A DNA stretch of 64,000 bases from Helicoverpa zea (GCF_022581195.2 NC_061472.1:7254001-7318000); one strand, 5' to 3'; positions 40,882 through 52,351 are shown, numbered from the stretch's first letter. Notes: generated by a model from the sequence alone, not told the origin. Translations and numbers: made by a program.

Positions 40882-42353
40882 AGTAATGTGAATATTAAGT
40901 ACTTAAGTTTTACTTATTACCTATTTAATTCATGATTAAGTTGTGTTTGATGGTACATCAGTAAAAGTAAATCATTATAATTGGCTCATTAGTAGCCAAG
41001 GAACATTTCAGTTTGTAAAGTGTGTCACAAAAGTAACACTTTGCCTGTAAGTGTTGGAAAGGTTTTAATTTATTTAACTATTTAACAAAAACAAGTACGA
41101 CAGCTTTGATTTAGGAGCATAGTTCAGTTTTTTTTTAATACAATGTTTAGTTACAAAATCTGTGGGCCTACACAATACACATACACAAGTATTAAAGTTA
41201 GCTTAGCTTGTATAAACGTTAACCACGCAACAATAGTCACTATTTAACCGAAACGGATTTAAGCTGATTTGACATAATACAAGTAGGAAGGATACATAAC
41301 ACTAAACACCAGCAGTTATTATCAGTTTTATAAAACACTGTCTATGTTTACTATGTGTTTCTGATTATCTACAATTCTCCGGACACATTGTATTAATCAA
41401 AAGATTGATTCAATAAGATTGTACATCAGTCTGCACCTCGACAAAAGTCTACTGAGCCTTCACCACGAGTTGACTCACTGGCACGCTAAATTTTTTTTGT
41501 TGTTTTTAACCAACTTCCCAAAAAGGATCTGTATTTTTTTTAATTTTTGTTTTCGCATGTCTCCTCTGTTTATTAACAGGTTTGTACAACTCTTTTATTT
41601 GAGAGGGTCTTCCCAAGTGTTCCCATTGTCATCAGGTCCAAGATTGGATGGATGGGAACCCTGAGAAATTAAAGACAACTCTTGAACATTGTACGCATAA
41701 GGTTAAAACTTGATACTCAGATGTATGTCTGATAACACTATAAAACTGAAGGTTTAGAGCTAACTTATAATGGAAAGTTGAGGGAATTCCGCAACAGGGT
41801 GTTTTACCAACCTCGTTTTCGAGCTTATACATACATATATAATTCGTATCGACGAGAATTTTCCAGTAATGCTGATCGTGAAAACTATGTATTGTCACTG
41901 AACTTAAAAAAAAACTTTTTACAAGAAAGTTCGTTTTCTTTTTTTGTAAAAAGTTATCGATGAAAAAGTTTTTTGGAAGAAAAATAGACAATAGTTGGAG
42001 CACTTTGCAATGAAAAATAAATTTTTTTCGTCATCGTCATATGTTCTATCTTATCATGTGATTTTTTATGATATCAATAGATACAATCTACCTTCAAAAG
42101 TAGACAGAATTACTAATGACGACGACGGTAGAATTAAGTGACTTATTCAAGGAAATGTATAAAATAAGAATAAAAGGTTTCATAACCTTTCCGATTTTTA
42201 TTATTATTTATACTATACTCATTTTACAAAATCTATAAATTTCTCATTACCTATACAAAATCCAATACATCCACTTGAGTTTTTACCGAGTTAGCATCAT
42301 GACTCATTGTTACAAACTTTTATATTCAAAATTAATCAAAATCCTGCCAGATT
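40882..42353. other. Intergenic, AT-rich with repeat scraps
   Basis: No gene. Scraps of dispersed repeats at about 41490-41830 (AACCAACTTCCCAAAAAGGA, TTACCAACCTCGTTTTCGAG). Confidence 0.5.
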
Positions 42354-42823
42354 AAGATTAAGTCATCATCATCATCAGCCTATAGCAGTCCACTGCTGGA
42401 CATAGGCCTCTCCAAGTGCACGCCACTGAGATCGATTTTCGGCTGCTCGCATCCAGCTCCTGCCAGCCGTCTTGCGCAAATCATCACTCCACCGTGCCTG
42501 AGGACGTCCTACACTACGTTTGCCGAGGCGTGGTCTCCACTCTAGAACTCGTTTACCCCAACGGTTATCGGTTCTTCGGCTAATATGGCCAGCCCACTGC
42601 CACTTCAGCTTGCTGATTCGGTGGGCTATGTCGATGACTTTGGTTCTCTGACGGATTACCTCATTTCTGATGCGATCCCTCAGAGAAATGCCAAGCATAG
42701 CTCTTTCCATAGCCCGCTGAGCGACTTTAAACTTGTGGACCAGCCGTACCGTCAGTGTCCACGTTTCGGCTCCGTAAGTCATGACAGGTAGGACGCACTG
42801 ATTGAAGACTTTTGTCTTTAGGC

Positions 42824-44967
42824 CAAGGGCGGATCCAGCTTCGGCGCCAGGGGGGGGTCACACAGTCGTGGTCAAGTCACAAAAAGTATTATATTGTAGC
42901 GTATGTTTCTTTTAATATTAAAAGTAGTAGTATAAACACAATAAGCGCGATCGTAGCGAGTTCGAAATTTTTACGAATGTTAAGAAAAGTGTTTTCATGT
43001 AGAAAATGGCCTGAGCAGAGTGAGCGCAATTTCTCGTATTAATACCACACAGCCGTGCCAAAAAAAAAAGCGCGCGCGACGCGACCGCGAAAATTTTTGT
43101 TCAGGTCGAGGACTAAGGTTAAAAAAGTGTTTTTATGTAGAAAATGGTCCGAGCTAAGCGAACGCGATTTCTTGGACATAATCACAGATGGGAAATTGAA
43201 AAAAGCGCGAGCGAAGCGAGCGCGAAAATTTTTATTCAGTTCGAGGACTAAAAGTAGATAAAAACACTTTCTTGCTGTATAACAAATATACAGCACAAAT
43301 ACAAGAAAGCGCGATCATAGCAAGCGCGAGAATTTTTTCAGGTTGAAGACTAAACGTTTGAAAAGTATTGTGTAGGTACGCAGAAAATGTGCGTACGTTT
43401 TTTATTGCAGCAACAGTAAAACATTTTCTGTGAAAACTTCAATTGTCTTACTTACTGGTAAGGATTCATGAGATCAGGGCCGTCTCTAGCTCATGTAGCG
43501 CCTGGGTGCAATCATCACCCAAGCGCCACCTATGTATCTATTGAAACACGTTGAGTAGTACATACTGATCGAAGTACTTTACAAGGAATATAAATAAGAA
43601 CTAAAAACAGGACAACGTTATTGTAAAAATTAGCGCGCAAATTTTTAAATTTTGGGACACAAAAAGTTCATAAGTTTTAAAAAGCGCTGTAAAGTAACAA
43701 GCAGTCGGAAGCGCAAACTGTTTTGTTTTTGAGGACTCCATTAATATATTTTTTTGCTATATTTGACTTATGAAGTTATCAAGGCAAGGTATATACAAGC
43801 TGTTGATTTGCATCCGTGCCATATTCAAGGATGTAATTATGCTAAGGATTCTCAACCCAAATAAAAAAAAAAATTGGTACGTTTTTTTTTATTTTTTTTT
43901 TCGGAATTCCGTCAATGTCATCTAGCCGTATTTAAACTTGGCGCGTGTGTTACTGGCCTTAAAACCGTGCTGCGCCCTCACACAAAGCATACGCAGCGAT
44001 TATTCATAAAATTGGATTACTTCTGAAATATTACGACATTACAATGACAAAAAAAGCAGTGCATATTAGATATTTCCCGCCTACTGCAATTCCAATCGAT
44101 TATATACGTATTTTATGTCCTCCTCCTGACGTATGGCACAAATGCAAATCAACACCTTGTATAATATTGCGCGAGCGAAGCGAGCGCGAAATTTTTTGAG
44201 CCTACGACACAAAAGCACGTGATCAAGTACATTGTAAAGCAACAAGTAGCCGCGAGCGCAGCGAGCGCGAACTTTTTAAAATTATTTGTTTGAAGACTCA
44301 CAAATCAGACTGGGAATTACGTAAAAATAAAAAGGAACCATGATTACAGCGAGTGCCAATTGCGTTCGTTGATTCAGTGCGTCAATAAAAATAATAAACA
44401 ATCCGAAATACAGCACAGACATAGTCATTTACTCGCGAGCGTAGCGATATAGAATTTTTTCACTTAGTTTGAGGATGTTAAAGTTAAAAATAATCAATCC
44501 AACAAAGCGAAGGCGACTTTTTTGTCAGTATCATGATACAATGTGGAACTTCCTTATCGAACGGGTGTAATTTCTTCATAATTTCCAGATATCGAGGCGC
44601 CCAGGTTATTCGCACACCCTGCACCATAGGTTAAGACGGCCCTGCATGAGATACAGCATGTAATGTAGACGACCCGGACAGCGCATTCTTAGTAACAGGG
44701 TCCCGTTTCCTCCTTTTGGGTACGGATAAATAGTAAATAAAGAATAGAGAGCGAGCTTTGCGAGCACGAATTCTTCAGCAAAACTAGTCAACCTGTAACT
44801 ATGTAGGTATCTACCTATTCACTCGGAATAAAAATTATCTTATAAGTACTTATAACAAAAATATAAAACATCGTGTTTAACCATTTCAATTATTGGTCCT
44901 CTTAGGTCTTGAACCTGGCCCAGGGGGGGGTCATGACCTTGTGACCTACCCCCTGGATCCGCCGTTG
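42824..44967. mobile_element. Non-autonomous hAT-like element inside the RTE
   Basis: The ends are CAAGGGCGGATCCAG and, inverted, CAACGGCGGATCCAG. The 8-bp target duplication CTTTAGGC is at 42816-42823 and 44968-44975, typical of hAT elements. No transposase frame is visible. It contains many copies of a GC-rich palindrome-like motif and part of the repeat also seen at 16622-16800. It is interrupted by another hAT-like element at 43475-44644. Confidence 0.88.
43475..44644. mobile_element. Second hAT-like element nested in the first
   Basis: The ends are CAGGGCCGTC and GACGGCCCTG. The 8-bp duplication CATGAGAT is at 43467-43474 and 44645-44652. Removing it restores TTCATGAGATACAGC, the sequence found in the related repeat at 16708-16730, which confirms the insertion. 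1170 bp, non-coding, with further GCGAGCG-type motifs. Confidence 0.88.
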
Positions 44968-45074
44968 CTTTAGGCACTGTGGGATCGACGATGTTAGGAC
45001 TCGACGTAGCTTCCCAAATGCAGCCCAACCCAACTGAATTCTCCTATTCACCTCGTCCTCAAAGTTGTTTGTAC

Positions 45075-45201
45075 TGTGACGTAGTAGTCAATCATTAGTT
45101 CATTAGAATATAAACTGTATCTCTGGAGAGGAGGAGGTATTAATAAACGGTACGTGTAACCATTAACATCTTGTTTGATTTGTCTAAGTCCCGTCCTTAC
45201 A
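45075..45201 (+). repeat. 5' LTR
   Basis: 127 bp, starts TGTGACGTAGTAGTC and ends GTCCCGTCCTTACA. Contains ATTAATAAACGG, a possible polyadenylation signal. Identical to the 3' LTR. Confidence 0.95.
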
Positions 45202-45219
45202 TGGCGACCCTGCCATTTA
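45202..45219 (+). promoter_or_regulatory. Primer binding site
   Basis: TGGCGACCCTGCCATTTA starts immediately after the 5' LTR. The TGG start fits pairing with a tRNA 3' CCA end. TGGCGACC resembles the tRNA-Arg site of mdg1/412-type elements, but this is from memory and not certain. Confidence 0.7.
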
Positions 45220-45329
45220 AGGTTCGGTGTCGAATTCCGGACTCAGTAGATCGCGTAGTGAAACAATGGGACAAATAATTAGATTGCGTTACTGTACGGA
45301 CAAAGTGAATTTGGTGCATAAAACTAACA

Positions 45330-45623
45330 ATGGGAAAATCGCAGAGTAAAGAAGAAATTGTAATCGCGCAAAACGCAGCTGGAGGCGTAAATGCAGCTGA
45401 TGTGGCCCAACTGCATCAAAATCAATCGATAACTAACTTAATACTGGGGGTGATATTGATTATCCTCATTTTTGGAGTTCTATACGGAGGATACAAACTA
45501 TATAAACGATGCCACGTACGCTGGATGCGAGCGGAAATAGCCAGGAATGCCTTTAGGCGTTCTGGCCCAAGGCGGGAGTCAAGGAACTCAAGGAGCAAGG
45601 AGTCCGGTGCCCAAAACGTCTAG
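45330..45623 (+). CDS. Small predicted myristoylated single-pass membrane protein upstream of gag
   Basis: 97 residues, intact. The N-terminus MGKSQSK fits an N-myristoylation signal (Gly2, Ser at position 6, Lys7). A polar stretch leads to one clear transmembrane segment at about residues 34-51 (LILGVILIILIFGVLYGG), then a strongly basic tail (YKLYKRCHVRWMR; RRSGPRRESRNSRSK). It lies between the primer binding site and gag, in its own frame. It is unlike gag, pol or env. Small ORFs at this place are, as far as I recall, present in some insect Gypsy elements, with no established function. I do not assign one; a role in taking Gag or RNA to membranes is only a guess. Confidence 0.75.
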   Translation: MGKSQSKEEIVIAQNAAGGVNAADVAQLHQNQSITNLILGVILIILIFGVLYGGYKLYKRCHVRWMRAEIARNAFRRSGPRRESRNSRSKESGAQNV

Positions 45624-45834
45624 TCGTAAGGGGAAGCACGGCTGGACAAAGGCAGACATCGAGTAGAGAATCTTCATGTGTGAAAAAAAATATATAGTGA
45701 AAATGTGTATGTGAATGTGAAAAGTGTTACAAATTGGTTACGGCGTTTACATGGACAGAGGTATTTTAGCTAAGATGTTCTTTTATTATGTTATCTTGCT
45801 AATATAATTATTGTACTTAATATAGGAGGGTTAA

Positions 45835-46999
45835 ATGTCTGATTTAATAGAAATACATAAAACAATCAAAAATATTAAGAGTAACTTGGTAAAATTAAGT
45901 AAAACAAAAAGAACAAATGAATTGTTAGAGCGAAAACATTTAGAGGCGAATGAGTTATATGATAAATATATTATATGTCGCGGAGAATTAGATATAAATG
46001 TGTCTAAAGGCTATGTTAAACAGGAAGAGTTAAAGTACATTTTGGTTATTTGTGATGAAATAGAGTCATACTATCAAAAAATTCTGAGTTTTTGTTCAGA
46101 GAATAAACAGAGTTTAAGTACCATAGAAACAATGACTGAGTTTGACATGAAAACTGCAACTTCTCTTCTACCTGTAATGACAGGAGAGGAAGAATGTACC
46201 AAAAAATTAATAGATGCTATTGAATTTTATAGCCAAAACATTAAAAAGGAGCATGAAGCATTACTAATATCTTTCGTGCTTAAAACTCGCATATCTCGAC
46301 ATGCCAAATTACGTTTGGCATCTAACTATAATTCTTCCGCAGATCTTATAAAGGATATGAAAAATAATAAATAATCTACTGACCAAGCAGTCTGCCACGG
46401 CGCTTCAGTTGGAGCTATTGCAGTCTAGACAAGGATCCCAGAGCATTGAAGAATTTGGTAAGAAACTAGAAGATCTATTTGTTGAATTGACTATATCTCA
46501 AGCTGATGGAAACGAAAACGCATATAAAATGTTTAGACCTGTAAATGAAAAACTAGCTATTCAGCGGTTTACGGACGGCTTGAGAAATGGTCGATTAAGT
46601 ACAATTTTAGCGGCTAGAGATTACACAGAACTTAAAGATGTCATACGCGCGGCTAAGGATGAAGAACGGGCACATCAAGGTCCCAGTACGTCGTCGGAGA
46701 CAGTCTTTACCACTCAACATCGAGGTAAGCATAATCAATATTATCGAGGACAAGGCCGAGGTCGTACTTTTATTCCAAATCGTACTTTTAGATCCAACCT
46801 CGGAGGTGGCCCAAGGAATCAAGTACCATTGAGGACTTTCTATCGAGGTCGCGGAAGAGGTTTCGGTAACAATTCGCGAGGACGTGGACGTACTCACGGC
46901 CAGACGACGAATCCGGGAGACAATAATCGCAATAACAGGCATAATACTTATTTACTAGATCAATCTAGAAACGATGTTCAAGACGCAATCAAAATTTAG
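45835..46999 (+). pseudogene. Defective gag of the LTR retrotransposon
   Basis: An N-terminal helical part (45835-46374, 179 residues) ends at a TAA. The continuation lies in the +1 frame (46376-46999) and contains a capsid-like segment (SIEEFGKKLEDLFVEL; NEKLAIQRFTDGLRN) and a basic Arg/Gly-rich tail (YRGQGRGRTF; YRGRGRGFG). No CCHC knuckle is seen; the Arg/Gly-rich tail may bind RNA instead. A single-base length change near 46370 explains the break, in an A-rich stretch. Confidence 0.85.
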
Positions 47000-47059
47000 A
47001 TTTAGAGTTTTTTCGATCCTAACTTTATTTTAACATGTAACTACAATAACTTCGTAGAA

Positions 47060-50000
47060 TTGACAATATTCGATACCAAATATAGAATGCTAGTTGACAC
47101 GGGGGCCTCTTTGTCAGTGGTGAAATATGAGGCAATAGGAGACTGGAACATTCCAATACACCCGGAGTGCATAACCATTAATGGTATAGGTGGTAAATCG
47201 ATAACAGATGGTTATGTTTACTTACCATTTTCTATATGTGGAAAAGAATTTAAACATAAGTTTTATGTTCTGAAGAATCTGCCTTGTGTGCAGGATGGCA
47301 TAATTGGTCAGGAATTTTTACAGAAGTATAACTGTGTTCTAAATTATGAACATAATACGTTGACAATAAATGAGTGTAATAGTTCAGTTACAATCGGTTT
47401 AGAATTAGGGAGATTAGGTAAAAACTCATTTATTACAGTACCACCAAGGTGTGAGCAATTTTTCCAGATTTATTGTTTTGAGAATGAGGCTTGCGTTGTA
47501 TTTCCGAGAGAATTATGCGAGGGCGTATTTATCGCTGGAAGTATCTGTCAACCTAAAGAGGGAAAGATATTAGTACAAATATTAAATACACGTGAAACAG
47601 AAGTTCAACTTAATTATTTTAAGCCTGACTTTGATTATCTATCTAATTATAATATTTGCTCATTCGAAAAGCAAGATTTAAGTGGAGAAAGGGTTAGGAA
47701 ATTATTATCGTTGATAAAATTACAGCACTTAAACAAAGAAGAATCCATAAGTATACAAAATATTTGTGCAAAATTTGCTGACGTATTCTACTTACCGGGA
47801 GATAAATTAGGCACTTGTAATCTTTACGAACAGAAAATTCAGTTAAAACCCAATTCGGATCCAGTTTACACTAAACAATACCGGTTACCATTTTCGCAAC
47901 GGAATTAAATTGAAAATCAGATCCAAAAAATGCTTTCTAATAATATTATAGAGCCTGCGAGTAGTGAGTGGTCTAGTCCAATACTACTTGTACCTAAAAA
48001 ATTAGAGGATAACAAGAAAAGTTGGCGTTTAGTTGTTGATTTCCGGAAATTAAATGATCGTATACTTGATGACAAGTTTCCCCTCCCTAACATCACTGAT
48101 ATATTAGATTCACTTTCTGGTGCAATATATTTTTCACAGTTAGATCTAACACAAGCATATTATCAAGCAAAATTAAATTCGGACAGTAGAAAGTATACGG
48201 CATTCACTACACCCCCGGCCAGTATCAGATGACCCGTATGCCGATGGGGTTAAAGACAAGTCCCAGCTCTTTCTCACGTTTAATGACGGTAGCAATGTCA
48301 GGATTAAATTATGACAAGTGTTTTATTTATTTAGATAATCTAATTTGTTTTGGGAGAAATTTAGATATGCATAATAAAAACCTATTAGACATTTTGGCTA
48401 GACTAAGGAAAGTAAATTTAAAATTAAATCCGGACAAATGCGATTTTCTTAGAAAAGAAATATTATATTTAGGTCACGTCGTATCAGCGGATGGTATTAA
48501 ACCAGATCCGGAAAAGATTAAAGTTTTAAATAATTATCCAGTTCCTAAGAATGCTGATGAACTAAAACGGTTCGTGGCATTTTCTAATTACTATAGGAAA
48601 TTTATTCCAAATTTTGCCGAAATTTGCATACCATTGAATAACCTGTGTCGTAAAAACGTAGCTTATAATTGGGATGAAAACTGCCAAAAATCATTTTTAA
48701 GTTTAAAAAATTGTCTAGTAAAACCTCCGGTGTTGCAATATCCCTTATTTGATGACAGTAATACTTTTATTCTACAAACCGATGCGTCAGGATACGCTAT
48801 AGGTTCGGTTTTGTGTAATGCTGATCGTAGGCCAATTGCTTACGCCAGCAGAAGCTTAAATAAAGCTGAACGCAGGTATCCTACAATTGAAAAAGAATTG
48901 TTAGCGATAGTTTGGTCCGTAAAATACTTTAGACCCTATCTCTATGGGAGACGATTTATTATAGAAACGGATCATAGGCCCTTGGTATTTTTATATAATT
49001 TGACAGATCCTTCCAGTCGATTATTAAAGTTTCGGTTGTTACTGGAAGAGTACGACTATAAAGTAGTTTACGTCAAAGGGCGTGATAATGTAGCTGCAGA
49101 TGCATTGTCACGCATAGAATTGACTTCTGAGGAATTACGATCTATGAATGAACACATTATAGCTGTACTTACAAGAGCAAAGAGACGGGAGCTTGAGAAA
49201 AATTCTTGTAATCATACTTCGGTAGCTAACATTCCTAAAAACGATTGGACTGATCACCCAAGAGTTGTAGAAATGTTAAAACTACCTAAGGATTACACGG
49301 AATTAATATTTGTGAATGAGAAAGAATGGATGGAAGTTAAAAAATATGTGACTTTAGAAAAAAGTGATTATGCATATTCGTCGTCAGATCGCACTGTATA
49401 CGTAAAACTATTTACTCAATCACAGCGTACACGAGCGGTCTCTGTGAGAGAAATGGAATTATTTTGTGCAGATCTAAAAATAGACACTTTATATATAATT
49501 AAAAATGAACATAACATAAGAATTATTAAAGAGCTAGCTCAATATATAAATAAATTGCCTAAGTGGTCCGGACCCCGCTTATGCGTAGTAAAAGGAGTTC
49601 AAAAGGTAATTGACGACGACACAAAGAAAGTAATACTAAACGATTATCATATTCTTCCCACTAGTGGACACGCAGGGATAAGACGCATGTTAAACAATAT
49701 TCGGAAAAAATACTTTTGGAACGGATTAGAGCGTGATGTTACTAATTTTGTAATGAAATGTAATAAATGCCAACGGTATAAATATTTAAATACAATAAAA
49801 GAGCCTATGGTTATAACGGATTGTGGAAATTCAGCTTTCGATAAAATATATATAGATCTAGTAGGTCCCTTACCCCGAGACAACAACTACAATTACATTT
49901 TCACGCTTCAGTGTGACTTAACCAAATATGTCGAGGCGTATCCGATAGAAAGCAAGGATGCGCGCACGGTGGCCACAACGCTGGTAAATAATTTTATACT

Positions 50001-50643
50001 CAGGTATGGCATTCCCCGAGAGATAGTAAGCGACAGAGGAACCGAGTTTGTTAACACCATAATGAAAGAGGTATGTACAATTTTACATATAAGTCATTTA
50101 CAATCCACAGCCTATCATCATCAAACTTTAGGTTCCCTAGAAAACAGCCATAAACATTTAACTTCTTATTTGAGAATGCAAGTTAACAGTCAAACACAGA
50201 CATGGAGTTCATGGATACCCTACTGGTGTTTCTCATATAACACTACGGTACATTCGAGTACAAAATTTACGCCATATGAACTTGTGTTTGGAAAGCAATG
50301 TAATATACCTTCCAACCTTACTACCTCACTGGACCCAATTTATAATTTTGATAATTATGCTGTTGAATTAAAATATCGTTTACAAAAGTCACAAATGGAT
50401 GCTAAAAACAATCTTATCAGTTCTAAAATTGTCAGGAAAAGTAAATACGATAGCGGTATGAATCCTATAACATATAAAACTGGGGACCAAATATTAGTTA
50501 AAAATGAGAGTTTTAATAAGCTGGACCCATTGTATTTAGGTCCATTTCAAGTAGTCAAGGAAATCTCTCCAAATGTTGTTGTGTTAGTTAAAGGGAAAGA
50601 AAAAATTATTCATAAAAATAGAACTAGGCTTTATCATGAATGA
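47060..50643 (+). pseudogene. Defective pol of the LTR retrotransposon
   Basis: Order seen: aspartic protease (LVDTGASLSVV at about 47087), reverse transcriptase, RNase H (LQTDASGYAIGSVL), HHCC zinc region (GHAGIRRMLNNIRKKYF, CNKCQRY), and DDE integrase (IYIDLVGPLP, SDRGTEFVN, GSLENSHK). Breaks: TAA at 47906-47908 just before the reverse transcriptase core; a frameshift at about 48212-48232 in the block before the RMPMGLK motif; and the catalytic box reads YLDN, with Asn (AAT, 48337-48339) where the family has Asp. The pol frame is the same as the second gag frame, separated by TAG codons at 46997-46999 and 47003-47005. The final stop ends at 50643. Confidence 0.92.
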
Positions 50644-50966
50644 AATTATATTTTATTGTAACACTTTTGTTTATGATTGTATGGTATCAAATGAAGTTTA
50701 TCTTATGATGAAATTGTTTATTGTTTAGTTTTAGAGTGTATTGAATATGATATTAGATACTAGTTATATTATAATCATATGATAAGAACTTATTAATTGT
50801 AAACCACAAAAAAAAAAAAAAAAAAAAATGTATCCTTGTTTAATCTCTATACTTATTACTATTATACTTATTATACTTAATCATTTTTGTGCTAATTACT
50901 TAAGTTTAAAAAAAAAAAAAAAAAAAAGTTTTCATATTTTTCTTTTTTTTTCTTTTTGATAGGGCG

Positions 50967-51093
50967 TGTGACGTAGTAGTCAATCATTAGTTCATTAGAA
51001 TATAAACTGTATCTCTGGAGAGGAGGAGGTATTAATAAACGGTACGTGTAACCATTAACATCTTGTTTGATTTGTCTAAGTCCCGTCCTTACA
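50967..51093 (+). repeat. 3' LTR
   Basis: 127 bp, identical to the 5' LTR. Preceded by a pyrimidine-rich stretch and a short purine run (ATAGGG), a weak polypurine tract. Confidence 0.95.
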
Positions 51094-51186
51094 GTACCTA
51101 ACTGCAATGTCTGCCCGAGGTATACATATTTCCGAACAACTTCGAGAACGGCGCCGTGTATCGCAATCGGTTCCGTAAGATTAAGT

Positions 51187-51524
51187 AGATGTACAAAAAA
51201 ACTAAAGGCTTGATATGTAAGCTGGGTGCTCAGCTAAGTTTGCTTCGCTGCGACAATAGGTTCTGGAAATGATTTTTCTGTTATTTCCGTCCTATTGTTT
51301 TCATAAATCGTTTGGGCGGTACCAATAGTTTCCATTCGACGACCACCCGACTTATTAAATATCATCGGCCATTCAGTAATTTTACTAAACCGATATACCA
51401 TTTAATTAAAAAGGATTATCAACCAACAATCCAAAAAATTATAATGTAAACACAGAAATTGTATCAATAAATAGTATTTTATTTGACTCGTACTAAATTA
51501 CATTATGTACATATTTCCAACCAA
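51187..51524. other. Intergenic and 3' UTR of the minus-strand cuticle gene
   Basis: The minus-strand polyadenylation signal AATAAA corresponds to TTTATT at 51478-51483. The remainder is single-copy looking. Confidence 0.5.
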
Positions 51525-52286
51525 TTAATGGTGGTAGATGGGAGCAGAGTAGGCGAGGGGAGAGCTGTGCACCACGGGGGCGGCGATCTTGGCGATGGGG
51601 GCGGCGTATGCGACGGGGGCAGAGTGGTAAGTTACGGGGGCAGCGATCTTAGCGACGGGGGCAGCGTACGCTACAGGGGCGACGACCTTGGCAACAGGGG
51701 CGACGACCTTGGCAACAGGGGCGACAACCTTAGCGACGTGTCCGAGAGCCTCCTTGCGCACGACGGCGTTGAAACCGTTGTGCGGGTCAGCGGTGTAGTC
51801 CACGGTGCGCTTGGTGCCGTCGGGGTCGACCACGGAGTAGGAGCCCTGCACGACGTCACCGTCGCGGCTCTCGTGCTGGCTCTTGGAGTCGCCAGTGAGA
51901 CCGTCCTGCACGTCGTACGCGAAGCTGTACTGGGGGTGCGCGTCGTACTCTTCGACGGCGAGCTTGGCGACGGGGGTGACCACCTTGGCGGCGTATGCGA
52001 GGGGGGCGGAGTGCACCACTGGGGCGGGAGCGTACGCCTGGTGGGCGACGTAGCTGGGGGCGGCGGCGTACGCCACGGGCGCGGCCGGGTACACTCCTGC
52101 GCTGGCGGCAGCCACCAGGCATGCGAATACTACAAACTGTGGGGAGATAAAATCATATTATTTACACTGCAGGATAAAACATTTTTTTTTTCTAAATGGA
52201 ATGAGCTATGTTTTTTTTTTCGTAAACTCGAACTGTACTGTTGAATGATTTTAACTGATTTAGTCTTATCCTACCTTGAATGCCAT
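51525..52286 (-). CDS. RR-2 cuticular protein (exons 52286-52275, 52136-51525)
   Basis: 207 residues. MAFK from exon 1, phase-0 intron (GTAGGA, CCCACAG), then the signal peptide remainder [14 protein letters not shown]. An Ala/Pro/Tyr arm leads to the RR-2 domain at about 60-125 ([50 protein letters not shown]). A long tail of [15 protein letters not shown] repeats ends APIYHH. The RR DNA is nearly identical to that of the plus-strand genes at 40041 and 53793. It is head-to-head with the gene at 53793, about 1.5 kb apart, and lies just beyond the transposon stack. Confidence 0.96.
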
Positions 52287-52351
52287 TGTAGGAGAAGTGT
52301 ATCAATGTAGTCCTATTGAACGAATGATATCGAATCGGAAGCATACGCGTG

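Larger units (their letters stand above)
45075..51093 (+). mobile_element. Ty3/Gypsy-type LTR retrotransposon, 6.0 kb, defective
   Basis: Two 127-bp LTRs (45075-45201 and 50967-51093), identical base for base, TG...CA ended, with a 4-bp target duplication GTAC (45071-45074 and 51094-51097). Order: primer binding site, small membrane-protein ORF, gag, protease, reverse transcriptase, RNase H, integrase. No env-like frame. Domain order, short LTRs and 4-bp duplication resemble the mdg1/412 group (inference). Two A-rich runs (50809-50828, 50909-50928) precede the 3' LTR. Confidence 0.95.
42364..51176 (-). mobile_element. RTE-type LINE fragment split by two later insertions
   Basis: Minus-strand RTE 3' fragment in three pieces: 51176-51098, 45074-44976 and 42823-42364. 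Read across the pieces it encodes the C-terminal end of the reverse transcriptase (EVVRKYVYLGQTLQLG; NRRIQLGWAAFGKL; PVMTYGAETWTLTV; GRPQARWSDDLRKTAG). The outer target duplication AAGATTAAGT is at 42354-42363 and 51177-51186. Without the insertions and their duplications the fragment is about 638 bp, and 5' truncated. The insertions are a hAT-like element (42824-44967) and an LTR retrotransposon (45075-51093). Confidence 0.92.

Noticed and set aside
43039..43296. Frames on both strands inside the hAT-like element
   Set aside because: Made of the GCGAGCG mini-repeats, open on both strands for compositional reasons.
46607..46942. Minus-strand frame across gag
   Set aside because: Shadow of the Arg/Gly-rich gag tail.
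50643..50966. Env-like gene after pol
   Set aside because: No reading frame of adequate length; only AT-rich sequence with A runs before the 3' LTR.
51483..52244. Long plus-strand frame over the cuticle gene at 51525 (and similar antisense frames at 40231-40794, 54189-54725, 59209-59772)
   Set aside because: Gly/Asp/Val-rich low-complexity product that is the reverse complement of the AAPV-type repeats. Signal peptide, RR-2 domain, introns and TATA boxes all support the other strand.
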